DNA of 56,742 nucleotides from an uncultured Bacteroidales bacterium (lineage in GTDB: Bacteria > Bacteroidota > Bacteroidia > Bacteroidales > UBA932). The first letter of the stretch is position 1, and each line of letters starts with the position of its first letter. Position numbers and translations under genes: made by a program. Location of the stretch: the NCBI GenBank assembly GCA_905235995.1, contig CAJONI010000043.1, positions 1 to 56,742 of the forward strand, given 5' to 3'. The notes under the pieces were generated by a model, which searched no databases, had not been told where the DNA came from, and saw only the letters and a program-made list of their open reading frames with translations. Below are positions 7,919 to 16,412 of this stretch, piece by piece.

Positions 7919-8512
7919 ATGAAAAGATTCTGCCTGATCCTTCTCCTCGCCATGTGCTGCCTGCCGCTTCGCGCACAGACCGTACAGGCGCTTGAAGGTC
8001 CGGCCCGCGACAAGGCTATCGCCACCATTCTCCAGGCCAATGACCTGAAGACCACCCTGCAGTTCCGCTTCGTGATGACCCGCCACAGCGCCATGCTGAC
8101 CGAGGACCTGGTGAGCCGCGGTCACGCCGCGTACAGCTATCCCGACAAGGTGCGCTGGGAGGTGGAACAGCCCTGGCAGAGCGTGTTCGTGATGAACGGA
8201 GTGGTCAAAGGCGACCGGAGGCAGCAGACCTTGTTGCGCAATGTCGAGAAACTCGGCGAGAAAGGACTGATCAACGAGGAAGATTTCATCGTCACGGTCT
8301 ATGCCACGCCCCAGGTCTGGCAAGTAGACCTGCAACCCCTGCGGCGCGACCTGGGCCAGCTTTTCTCCCGCATCACCCTGCTGACCGACTCGCGCACGGG
8401 CGAACTCCGCTCCGTGGTGCTGGTCGATCAGGGAGGCGATACCACCAGGCTCGAATTCAGTGCGGTCGTCCGTGGAAAAGCGATCGATCCCCAAATCTTC
8501 GTGCAACCCTAA
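7919..8512 (+). CDS. LolA-like periplasmic lipid/lipoprotein carrier
   Basis: A 197-aa protein with a signal peptide (MKRFCLILLLAMCC, cleavage probably near residue 20) and the LolA-type half-barrel pattern: FRFVMTRHSAML, GHAAYSYPDKVRWEV and a repeated beta-strand periodicity. LolA-like proteins encoded beside MMPL exporters in aryl-polyene clusters are thought to carry the lipid across the periplasm to the outer membrane. The gene is 6 bp downstream of the small membrane protein. It is not the housekeeping lolA by context. Confidence 0.8.
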   Translation: MKRFCLILLLAMCCLPLRAQTVQALEGPARDKAIATILQANDLKTTLQFRFVMTRHSAMLTEDLVSRGHAAYSYPDKVRWEVEQPWQSVFVMNGVVKGDRRQQTLLRNVEKLGEKGLINEEDFIVTVYATPQVWQVDLQPLRRDLGQLFSRITLLTDSRTGELRSVVLVDQGGDTTRLEFSAVVRGKAIDPQIFVQP

Positions 8513-8521
8513 ACCAAACCT

Positions 8522-8875
8522 ATGTTAAAAGACTATCTCTATACTGTACAGTCAATCTCGGACTCGTCGGCCCAGGTCCGGCTGCTCCCCGGGAGCCCCA
8601 TCTATGAGGCTCACTTCAAAGGGATGCCGGTGACCCCCGGTGCCTGCCTCGTCCAGATGGCTTGCGAACTGGTCGGCGCCAGCGTCGGGAAAACCCTCGA
8701 CGTGGAGGCAGCCTCCGACATCCGTTTCGTCCACCCCGTGCTTCCTTCCGAAATCACTGAGCTGGAGTTTCAGTATTCCCGTCCGCTGCCGGCGGACCAG
8801 CCCGATGTCTGGTCGGTGCACATTCTTGCCGGCGACACCCTTTGCGCACGGATGAAGCTCACCCTGAAGCCCTGA
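8522..8875 (+). CDS. hotdog-fold dehydratase (FabZ/ApeI-like) with His but Gln in place of the catalytic acid
   Basis: A 117-aa hotdog protein with the FabZ-type active-site loop HFKGMPVTPG (His31), but at the position of the FabZ catalytic Glu it has Gln45 (ACLVQMACEL). Its partner candidate at 6843 has Glu58 and lacks the His loop. Together they could form one composite active site across a heterodimer interface. Its stop overlaps the start of the GT2 gene (TGATG). Role: dehydration of 3-hydroxyacyl-ACP to build conjugated double bonds, inferred from family and cluster. Confidence 0.78.
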   Translation: MLKDYLYTVQSISDSSAQVRLLPGSPIYEAHFKGMPVTPGACLVQMACELVGASVGKTLDVEAASDIRFVHPVLPSEITELEFQYSRPLPADQPDVWSVHILAGDTLCARMKLTLKP

Positions 8876-9609
8876 TGGAAGGTGCTTCCGAGAACATCTG
8901 CATCATCATCCCGACTTACAACAATGCCGGGACGGTGTGCGATGTCGCCGGTCGTGCTGTCGCCCAGAGCTGTCCGGTCATCGTCGTCAACGACGGCAGT
9001 ACCGACGACACCGCCGCGCGGCTGGCAGCTTCGGGCCTGCCGCTGACCGTCCTGACCCACCCGCACAACCGCGGCAAGGGCATGGCGCTGCGCACCGCTT
9101 TTTTATATGCGCGCGCGCAAGGTTTCCGCTACGCCATCACCCTCGACGCCGACGGCCAGCACTTCCCGGAGGATATTCCGGCACTGGTGGCGGCGCTCAC
9201 GCAGCATCCCGGCGCCCTGATCGTGGGAAGCCGCAACCTGCAGGCCGAGAACATGCCCGGCGGCAATACCTTTGCCAACCGGTTTTCCAATTTCTGGTTT
9301 CGGGTGCAGACTGCCCGCAAGCTGCCCGACACCCAGACGGGCTACCGGGCTTACCCGCTGGACCGGCTGCCGAGCCTCCGGCTCCTGACTTCCCGCTATG
9401 AAGCGGAACTGGCGCTGCTGGTATTCTCGGCCTGGAAGGGGATCGAACTGGTGCCTGTGGCCATCCGGGTCTGCTATCCGGAGGACCGCGTGTCGAGTTT
9501 CCGTCCCTTCCGCGATTTCTTCCGCATCAGTGTCCTAAACACGCTGCTCTGCGTGCTGGCGCTCGTGTATGGATACCCCCGCATGTTAATCCACAAACTG
9601 ATCCGTTAA
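8875..9609 (+). CDS. family 2 glycosyltransferase, dolichyl-phosphate mannose synthase-like
   Basis: A 244-aa GT-A fold enzyme with nucleotide-sugar motifs NDGSTDDT at 39-46 and the metal-binding DADGQH at 91-96, then DTQTGYRAYPL. The C-terminus is hydrophobic (FRISVLNTLLCVLALVYGYPRML) and suggests membrane association. The start at 8875 overlaps the previous stop; a longer frame from 8842 would lie inside the hotdog gene. In polyene clusters such GT2 proteins may add a sugar to the lipid head group or make a lipid-linked sugar; the acceptor is not known. Confidence 0.88.
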   Translation: MEGASENICIIIPTYNNAGTVCDVAGRAVAQSCPVIVVNDGSTDDTAARLAASGLPLTVLTHPHNRGKGMALRTAFLYARAQGFRYAITLDADGQHFPEDIPALVAALTQHPGALIVGSRNLQAENMPGGNTFANRFSNFWFRVQTARKLPDTQTGYRAYPLDRLPSLRLLTSRYEAELALLVFSAWKGIELVPVAIRVCYPEDRVSSFRPFRDFFRISVLNTLLCVLALVYGYPRMLIHKLIR

Positions 9610-9615
9610 TTGACT

Positions 9616-10410
9616 ATGTCGTTGCTCCCTTTCTTTTCGAAGCGTTCTCCTTACGAAGTATTTGGACCCCATGGAGGAATCTCAACTACGCTGGTTCTTC
9701 CGGAAGGTTTTGACAGAGAGAAGAATACCTGTCCTTTGGTTCTATTGATGCACGGGTTTATTTCCAAAAAGGAAATGTATCCGATTCCGGCCCTTGCGCG
9801 TGCGCTGGCAAAAGCCGGTATCGCCTCCATCTGTTTTGATTTTGACGCGCACGGCAAAAGCGAAGGCAAGTTCATCGACATGACAATTTCCAGCGAAATT
9901 GCTGATGCCAAGGCGGTAATGGCTTATGCGCGCAAGCTTCCCTTTGTTTCGGATATCGCCCTGCTGGGTCACTCGCAAGGCGGCGTGATCGCCGGAATGC
10001 TCGCCGGAGAGATGGAGGACTTGCCCCAGAGGCCGAAATGCCTCGTTTTGCTGGCTCCTGCAGCCGTACTGAAGGATGATGCCATCGCCGGCCGGTGTAT
10101 GCATGCCCGCTATGATGCTTCCAATCCTCCCGCATACGTCAATGTGTTGTTTCACAAATTGGGACGCCGTTTTATTCTTGAAGCGCAGCAACTGCCTGTT
10201 TACGAGACGTCTTCCCGGTATTCCGGAAAAGTGTGCATCATTCAGGGAAAGAAAGATAAGATTGTCCCTGTTTCATACGCTGAGCGGTATCATGAATCCT
10301 ATAAGGACAGCGAGTTATATATACTGGAGAATGAGGGCCATTTCCTGAATGGCAATAAGGCCGGCCTGATCAATAGCGTAGTAACCTTCCTGAAAGATAA
10401 TCTGAAATGA
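9616..10410 (+). CDS. alpha/beta hydrolase (serine esterase/acyltransferase-like)
   Basis: A 264-aa cytoplasmic alpha/beta hydrolase with oxyanion HGF at 46-48, nucleophile Ser120 in GHSQGG, and a C-terminal ENEGHF supplying the likely catalytic His. There is no signal peptide. The ATG at 9616 is preferred over an adjacent TTG at 9610. By eye the base composition is lower in GC than in the flanking cluster genes, with more A/T-ending codons. The next gene, another hydrolase, overlaps it by 4 bp. It might release or transfer an acyl chain, but nothing in the sequence identifies the substrate. Confidence 0.8.
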   Translation: MSLLPFFSKRSPYEVFGPHGGISTTLVLPEGFDREKNTCPLVLLMHGFISKKEMYPIPALARALAKAGIASICFDFDAHGKSEGKFIDMTISSEIADAKAVMAYARKLPFVSDIALLGHSQGGVIAGMLAGEMEDLPQRPKCLVLLAPAAVLKDDAIAGRCMHARYDASNPPAYVNVLFHKLGRRFILEAQQLPVYETSSRYSGKVCIIQGKKDKIVPVSYAERYHESYKDSELYILENEGHFLNGNKAGLINSVVTFLKDNLK

Positions 10411-11333
10411 TGAGCGTGAAGAAAGCCTGTTTTTGGTGCGTATTGTTGTTATTGACCGTTCCGGTCTATTGTCCGGCGGCGTCTCAGCCGACCGATACGG
10501 TTGCGTTGTGGGAAGGGGTAAAGGTGCCCCACGGAAAAGAGGTGACCCTCTATGCCTTCAGGCCGGAAAATCCAAACGGGATCAGCGTAGTCGTCTGTCC
10601 TGGGGGTAGTTATCATTGGCACGACCAGGTCGATGAGGGTATGAAGGTCGGAGAATGGCTCAGCGACAACGGAATAACGGCATTCGTCCTGATTTACCGC
10701 GCTGCCGGGAAAGTGGAAGTCGCGATGCCCATCCGGCTGGTCTTCCGTGGAAAGAGGCATCCGGACATGATCACGGACGCCCAGCGCGCCTTGCAATATG
10801 TGGGCGAACATGCCTCGGAGTACGGCATTGATCCCGACAAGGTCGGTATGATGGGCTTTTCCGCCGGCGGCCATCTGGTCATGTCCGCCGCCTGTTTCAA
10901 CGAAAGCGATTTCCTGCAGCTCGCCGGCATTGAGACCGATGCGAACCTGCGTCCCGCCTTTGTAGTTCCGGTGTATCCTGTCGTTACGATGGATCCGCCC
11001 TATGTGCACAGGCGCTCACGGCGCGGCCTGCTGGGTGACAACCGCGTAGCGGACCGGGCCATGCGGGATTCGCTCTCGCTGGAGAAGCATATCCCGGACA
11101 ATTGCCCGCCTGTCTTTCTGGTCAACTGCGTGGACGACCCCATCGTGCAGTACCAGAATTCTGAATTATTGGATTCGGCCTTGACGCAGAAGGGTATCCC
11201 GCATCGTTACATCCAGTATGAGACGGGCGGACACGGCTTCGGGGCCAGCGAGGAAAAAGGCAGCCCCGAATGCCGGGAATGGAAAAAGGAATTCCTGGAC
11301 TGGCTGGGCGCGCTCTATCCTTCTACTTTGTAG
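10407..11333 (+). CDS. secreted alpha/beta hydrolase (BD-FAE/carboxylesterase-like)
   Basis: A 308-aa protein with a signal peptide (hydrophobic residues about 8-23) followed by an esterase fold: VVVCPGGSYHWH oxyanion region at 61-72, nucleophile Ser152 in GFSAGG, VDDPIVQ with the likely catalytic Asp, and GGHGFG with the His. The family includes acetyl xylan and glucuronoyl-type esterases as well as general carboxylesterases. It is the last gene of the rightward cluster operon and overlaps the convergent AMP-ligase gene by 19 bp at their 3' ends. It may be a passenger unrelated to lipid synthesis, for example a polysaccharide deacetylase. Confidence 0.82.
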   Translation: MMSVKKACFWCVLLLLTVPVYCPAASQPTDTVALWEGVKVPHGKEVTLYAFRPENPNGISVVVCPGGSYHWHDQVDEGMKVGEWLSDNGITAFVLIYRAAGKVEVAMPIRLVFRGKRHPDMITDAQRALQYVGEHASEYGIDPDKVGMMGFSAGGHLVMSAACFNESDFLQLAGIETDANLRPAFVVPVYPVVTMDPPYVHRRSRRGLLGDNRVADRAMRDSLSLEKHIPDNCPPVFLVNCVDDPIVQYQNSELLDSALTQKGIPHRYIQYETGGHGFGASEEKGSPECREWKKEFLDWLGALYPSTL

Positions 11334-12853
11334 GACTTCCTGTCTTTCTTGCCGTTATAGGTGTATTTGATAGCGTCGACGACCTCATACATCGTGGGCA
11401 CCTTGTGGGATTCCATCTTCGATTTGATGAAGACGGCAAGGGCGTGCTTGTCGAAGGGCGTGGCGCCGTCGGTCACGACCAGCAGTTTCAACACCTGGCC
11501 GATGACAGGGTGCTTTGCGGCGACGCAGATGCAGTCCTTGATGCCGGGATAGGAAGAGGCAACGCTCTCGACGTCAATGGGATTGACCTTGAAGCCGCCC
11601 ACATTGATCACGTCGCCGACGCGGCCCGTGAGGTGGATCAGGCCTTCCTCGTCGAAATAGCCGGTGTCGGAGGTATGGATCTTACCGTCCGCGAGCACGA
11701 TCCTGGTGTTCTCCTCATCATTGACATAGCCGCTCATGACGCCCGGGCCTGAAACCACGAGGGTCGAATCCGGAGCCAGTTCGATGGTGACATTCTTGTA
11801 GGGGCGTCCGATGCAGCCTTCCATGTACCTCCCGTCGTTGAAGTCGTAGGCCGCGGCGCTGCCGAATTCGGTGGAACCGTAGCCATTGTACAGGTGCGAA
11901 TGGGGAAGGGCCTTGCTCAGCCTCTCCATGTCATCCTTCGTAATGGGGGCAGCGCCTGTTTCAATGAAGGAGATCCTGGATGCGAGGGAGCACAGTTTTT
12001 CATAGGAGTACTGCATGATGATCCGGATGCTGGCGGGGACCAGGAAGGCGGCGAACTCCTTGAACGGCAGGTCGAAGGCCTTGAAGAAAGCATTCATGTC
12101 CTTGAGTCCGTCCACAATGCATACGGTGCCGCCTGCACTGAGTGTCGGGTGGATCTTGAACAGGGAGGCGATGTGGTTGAGCGGACCGCTGACGATAAAG
12201 CAAAGATCCTCACTGAACGGAAACCGGTCCACAAAATTCTCGGAGCTGGACGTCAGGCTCAGTTCGGACAGCATGGCGCCTTTCGACTTGCCGGTAGTTC
12301 CGGTGGTGAAGAGCGAATCGGCGATGCCTGCAGGGAAGGCGAAGGCCTCCACTTCCTGCTTTACGGCCTGGAACATCTCTTCGGTCGCATCGTGCCCGAC
12401 GGGGACGGCGACGGCCTTGAGGCTGTGGACCGCGCAATAGGTCACGATGAAATCGATATTCTGGTTGGTCCGGAATACGTACGGATCCTGCGGCTTGAGA
12501 CCGCCGGCCTTCAGCTCCGCCGCCTTGCGGGTGATGGCGTCCCACAGCTGTGCATACGTCAGGCTGTCGTCGCCGCAGACGACGGCTACCTTGTCCGGCG
12601 TGGTCAGGGCATATTGCTTGATCTTGTTTTCCAGGGACATCTTGGCGCGCACCAGATTCGCGATGGATTCGACATTCTTGAAGTTCCTCGGCGTCACGTC
12701 TTCGGAGTCAAGTTGGACATGATATTTGGCAGATAAAACAAAAAGAATCGTTGCGATGCCCAGCGAATCGAGTTCGGTGAAGAGAAAGTCGGCGTTGAAA
12801 TCGACTGCCGGGAGGACATCACTTAACAAGGAATGAATTTCTTCTGTTTTCAT
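11315..12853 (-). CDS. ACP domain fused to acyl/aryl-AMP ligase
   Basis: A 512-aa two-domain protein. Residues 1 to about 70 look like a carrier domain with attachment Ser30 in TELDSLGIA. Residues from about 73 form an ANL-family adenylating enzyme: TTGTTGKSKG (A3), YGSTEFGS (A5), TSDTGYFDEEGLIHLTGR (A7) and NGKKDRK near the C-terminus supplying the A10 lysine. An ATG at codon 72 could give a stand-alone ligase, but the ACP-like frame is well preserved and starts 6 bp after the MMPL stop in operon order. In aryl-polyene systems the ligase activates the aryl or acyl starter; here it could load its own tethered carrier. Which acid it activates is unknown. Confidence 0.83.
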   Translation of the reverse strand: MKTEEIHSLLSDVLPAVDFNADFLFTELDSLGIATILFVLSAKYHVQLDSEDVTPRNFKNVESIANLVRAKMSLENKIKQYALTTPDKVAVVCGDDSLTYAQLWDAITRKAAELKAGGLKPQDPYVFRTNQNIDFIVTYCAVHSLKAVAVPVGHDATEEMFQAVKQEVEAFAFPAGIADSLFTTGTTGKSKGAMLSELSLTSSSENFVDRFPFSEDLCFIVSGPLNHIASLFKIHPTLSAGGTVCIVDGLKDMNAFFKAFDLPFKEFAAFLVPASIRIIMQYSYEKLCSLASRISFIETGAAPITKDDMERLSKALPHSHLYNGYGSTEFGSAAAYDFNDGRYMEGCIGRPYKNVTIELAPDSTLVVSGPGVMSGYVNDEENTRIVLADGKIHTSDTGYFDEEGLIHLTGRVGDVINVGGFKVNPIDVESVASSYPGIKDCICVAAKHPVIGQVLKLLVVTDGATPFDKHALAVFIKSKMESHKVPTMYEVVDAIKYTYNGKKDRKSYKVEG

Positions 12854-12859
12854 GATATA

Positions 12860-15625
12860 TTAACTTTGAAAAATAAGATTGTCTGCAATACCTTTACTTG
12901 CCACTATGGCAATCTGCCGGCGTTCTTCGTCGGCTATGTGCGAAACGACGCTGATTTCCGGGTGCGAAAGGGCCAGCAGCAGGGAAAGTTCACCATACCC
13001 CTCGTCACGATAGTCCACGGACGGCTGTCCCTCCACCTTCCAGTCGATCATCGTCCCGGCGCTTTCTTTCAGACGGCGCCGGACACAGCGTTCGATCTCC
13101 TTGCCCCTGTACGCATACCGTCCTTTCACAAGGGCGGTCAGGTCCCCGGGCTGCCCCAGGAAGAGGGTTTTCAGGGTCAGGGGACAGCGGCGCACCCGCC
13201 CGTTCTTCCTTGTCAGGACATTGAACAGGAAGGGGGGGACGAGATAGGCCATCAGCACGACGGAGAACATGCCGATGATCGTCACTTCCGCCAGGGAATG
13301 CATGGCGGGATGCCTGGCGACGATCAAGGTGCCGATGCCGACGAACATGATGGCTCCGGACTGCAGGATGCTGCTCTTGTAGGACTGGAGGATGGGCCGT
13401 TCCCGGGAATACTCGAACTGACACCCCTCGGTCATGAAAATCGTATAGTCGTCGCCCTGGCCGAAGATGAATGTCGCCAGGATGATGTTGACGATGTTGA
13501 ACTTGATGCCCAGCAGGGCCATGATGCCCAGGATCCACACCCAGCTGATGGCCATCGGCAGGAAGGAGATGACGGCCAGTTCGATGCGTCCGAATGAGAA
13601 CCAGAGGAAAATGAACACGATCAGGGAGCACGCCCATCCGATGTAATTGAAATTGTCGGAGAGACTGCGGGTCATGGACTTGTTGATGCCGCCGATATCG
13701 AAGCAATGGTCGCCGAAGAGCCTCTTCGCTTCATCGAGGCTTTCGGGCTGGATATTGACCGGACATACCACATAAGCGGCGCCGTTGTCGTCGGCGGTGG
13801 TGAAATTCTGGCTGAAAACGGTGTTCAGAAGCGGGGCGAAATAAGCCAGGTCTTCTGCGACCAGCGAAGACGAACCGGCAATCAGCCCGTTGAAGGAGGC
13901 GAAGGCAGCGGGCGCGAAGCCGGCCTTCCGGGCCTCTTCCTGAAATACTTCCGTCAGTTCATCGCGATGGAGGTCGACAAACCGGTTCCAACGGAGCAGC
14001 CGCTGCCGTTGCTCCTCCTTTGTCGTGATGAAGGACAGGACTTCGTTCTGCCTGGTCAGGAAACCGGCCGCCGAGAGGCTGTCTATGAGCGCTTCGTTCT
14101 GACGGATGCTTTGCAGGGCTTCGTCGGCCGTGCTGCCCCGCCCGTAGACATACAGGCTCTGGGCCGTATGGGTGACATCCTTGGTCATCAGGTCCTCGAA
14201 GTACTGCATCTCCCGCTTCTGGTTCGCTGTCATATAGTTCATATGAGCCATGTCGGAATCAAACTCGGTGCGGAAACTGAAAAACAGCAGGACGAGGGTG
14301 ATGATGACCGTGCCGACTACGATCCCGGGATTCTTTTCGGGCGAAAGCGAAGCCAGATATTCGATGAGGCGGCCGTTACGGCGCTTTTTTCCCGGCTTGC
14401 CGGTCACGTAATGCGGCATGTATGTTAGCACGAACAGGATGGTGCCGACGAGGAGCAGGGAAGCGAAGAGCCCCAGGTCGCGCAGTGCCGTCGCTTTGAG
14501 CGGGACGAGCGCCAGGAATGCGCCTACCGTCGTGATGTTTCCCACCACCAGCGGTGTCGCGATCTCTTTCAGTGCCTGCCGCCGGTCCGGCTGGTAGGCG
14601 AGATGTGATACCAGGTGCAGGGGATAATTGATGGCTATGCCGATGATCACGCTGGAAATGCCGATGACGATGATCGACACGCTGTCGCGGAACAGCGCCA
14701 GGCTCCCCAGGGCGAAGAGCAGGCCCCATTCCACGGTCAGGAAGATCAACAGGATATTCCTCAAAGAGCTGAACGAGTAGGCCAGGATCAGGATGATCAG
14801 GATGACTGCAAGGGCGATGGCCAGGATACTGTCCTTCTTGATCCGGGATGCGTTTCCGACCGCGACGGCCGGGCCTCCAATCAGATCGACGCTGACGTCC
14901 GGATACTGCTCCTGCATCTGCATGGAGACCTCCTCCAGGTAGTTGAGGAGTTTCGCATTGTTGCTCGTCTCGCTGCTTCCGAAAGGTGAATCCAGCATCA
15001 CGACGGCCCGGCTCATGTCCGGCGTGAAGATATAACCGTCATACAGCTCGAACCCTTCCTGGCCCGAGGAGGACTGAAGCCGGTCCATCACCGGGCTGAA
15101 GAGCCCCAGCGGATCATGGGCGATGCTTTTAGTGACGAGGGCCGGATGCGGGAACATGAGCAGCTGTCTGTCATTTGCCAGCGCGGCCGGGATATGCCCG
15201 GGTTCGGCCAGCAGGCTGTCCATCCTTGCGATGTCACGCTCGGTCAGAAAGTACGGAATGTGTTCATAGACAAAGTCCGAGACAGCGGAAATCGCGTCCA
15301 TGTCGAGCTGGGCGCTCAACTGCCCGCACCACCCTTTGGTATCGTTCTCCAGGGCGGTATTGACGAAACAGTCGATGGCCTCTACCGTAAGGTCGGCGTC
15401 CCCGGGGTTGGAGAACAGGATCAGCAGTTTGTCGGCGCCGGAGATGTTCTGGTAGATGGACATCTGCTCCCGCTCCTTTGTCCCGAGCGGCAGGAAATCG
15501 CTGATGTCCTCGCTGAAATCCAGCTTGATCAGCAAGGCGGCGAAGAGGACGGAGAGCACGATGAGTGATACCCTCCGGATACCCCGGTTCCGGGAGAAGA
15601 AATCATAGACGTCCGTGATCTTCAT
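12860..15625 (-). CDS. MMPL/RND-superfamily lipid exporter
   Basis: A 921-aa inner-membrane protein with the MMPL layout: TM helix at about 18-34, a large periplasmic loop to about 260, a bundle of five helices (SILAIALAVILIILILAYSF onward), a central cytoplasmic segment, a second periplasmic loop and a second five-helix bundle (IGWACSLIVFIFLWFSFGRIE onward) containing FGQGDDYTIFMTEG. Such exporters occur in every well-known aryl-polyene or flexirubin cluster and are proposed to extract the finished lipid from the inner membrane. Its start overlaps the upstream PlsC-like stop by 23 bp. The LolA-like protein encoded at 7919 is its probable periplasmic partner. Confidence 0.9.
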   Translation of the reverse strand: MKITDVYDFFSRNRGIRRVSLIVLSVLFAALLIKLDFSEDISDFLPLGTKEREQMSIYQNISGADKLLILFSNPGDADLTVEAIDCFVNTALENDTKGWCGQLSAQLDMDAISAVSDFVYEHIPYFLTERDIARMDSLLAEPGHIPAALANDRQLLMFPHPALVTKSIAHDPLGLFSPVMDRLQSSSGQEGFELYDGYIFTPDMSRAVVMLDSPFGSSETSNNAKLLNYLEEVSMQMQEQYPDVSVDLIGGPAVAVGNASRIKKDSILAIALAVILIILILAYSFSSLRNILLIFLTVEWGLLFALGSLALFRDSVSIIVIGISSVIIGIAINYPLHLVSHLAYQPDRRQALKEIATPLVVGNITTVGAFLALVPLKATALRDLGLFASLLLVGTILFVLTYMPHYVTGKPGKKRRNGRLIEYLASLSPEKNPGIVVGTVIITLVLLFFSFRTEFDSDMAHMNYMTANQKREMQYFEDLMTKDVTHTAQSLYVYGRGSTADEALQSIRQNEALIDSLSAAGFLTRQNEVLSFITTKEEQRQRLLRWNRFVDLHRDELTEVFQEEARKAGFAPAAFASFNGLIAGSSSLVAEDLAYFAPLLNTVFSQNFTTADDNGAAYVVCPVNIQPESLDEAKRLFGDHCFDIGGINKSMTRSLSDNFNYIGWACSLIVFIFLWFSFGRIELAVISFLPMAISWVWILGIMALLGIKFNIVNIILATFIFGQGDDYTIFMTEGCQFEYSRERPILQSYKSSILQSGAIMFVGIGTLIVARHPAMHSLAEVTIIGMFSVVLMAYLVPPFLFNVLTRKNGRVRRCPLTLKTLFLGQPGDLTALVKGRYAYRGKEIERCVRRRLKESAGTMIDWKVEGQPSVDYRDEGYGELSLLLALSHPEISVVSHIADEERRQIAIVASKGIADNLIFQS

Positions 15626-16412
15626 GGCTTGCTGATTCTATCTCGTCGTACCGGGAGATGTAATACTTTCTCAGGTAAGAAGCCTGGGCCATATAGGTAT
15701 CCCCATGCGCTTTCATTTCTTCCGGCGTGATCCGCTCGTCTGTCTCCAGCCGTATGGGTCCCCGGTTGAGCAGGCGGCCGTGCTTGGGGAGTGCTTTTCC
15801 CGCCCCATGCAGGATGACGGGAAGGATATCCACGTTGAGTTGGTCGGCCAGATAGAAAGCGCCCTGATGGAAGCGGCCGATGCTGCCGTCCAGGGAGCGC
15901 GTACCCTCGGGATACACTGCAATGCTGTAGCCTTTGTCAACCAGTTCGCGAAGCCGCGGAGCGATGATGTCCAGGCCTCTCGATGCCGGGAGGAAATCGG
16001 CCTCGCGGATGATGAAGCCATAGAGCGGATTGTGCCAGACCCAGTCCGCGGTCAGGATCACCAGCCTGGGCGTCAGGGCCAGCATCGCCAGCAGGTCCAG
16101 GTGCGACTGGTGGTTGCAGGTGATGATGGCCGGGCGGGAAAAATCTTCATCCGTGCGGCCCGCAAAAGTGAATTTGTTTCCGAACAGGCCGAACAGGGAT
16201 ATCCCGAAATGGGCGCACCGGCAGATGAACTTGTGAAGATTCTCTTTCTTCTTTTCCGACCGTTTTCCGCATTTCAGGTAAAGGAAGGCGGCGGGTGTCA
16301 CGAAGACCAGCATGAAAACGATGTAAAAAAGAAAGATCAACATCGTTTTCACGGCTTTCACCGGAAAAAGGAGTATCTTCAGGAACAAGTTATCGGCGGA
16401 CATCTCAGGCAA
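15603..16412 (-). CDS. PlsC-like 1-acylglycerol-3-phosphate acyltransferase family protein
   Basis: A 269-aa acyltransferase with an N-terminal membrane helix (about 20-45), the catalytic His-x4-Asp at 101-106 (HQSHLD) and the acceptor motif EGTR at 169-172. It overlaps the upstream KS stop by 8 bp and the downstream MMPL start by 23 bp, so it is translated as part of the operon. In polyene clusters PlsC-type enzymes are thought to attach a fatty or polyene acyl chain to the glycerol or sugar part of the final lipid. General phospholipid synthesis is less likely given its position. Confidence 0.87.
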   Translation of the reverse strand: MPEMSADNLFLKILLFPVKAVKTMLIFLFYIVFMLVFVTPAAFLYLKCGKRSEKKKENLHKFICRCAHFGISLFGLFGNKFTFAGRTDEDFSRPAIITCNHQSHLDLLAMLALTPRLVILTADWVWHNPLYGFIIREADFLPASRGLDIIAPRLRELVDKGYSIAVYPEGTRSLDGSIGRFHQGAFYLADQLNVDILPVILHGAGKALPKHGRLLNRGPIRLETDERITPEEMKAHGDTYMAQASYLRKYYISRYDEIESASHEDHGRL

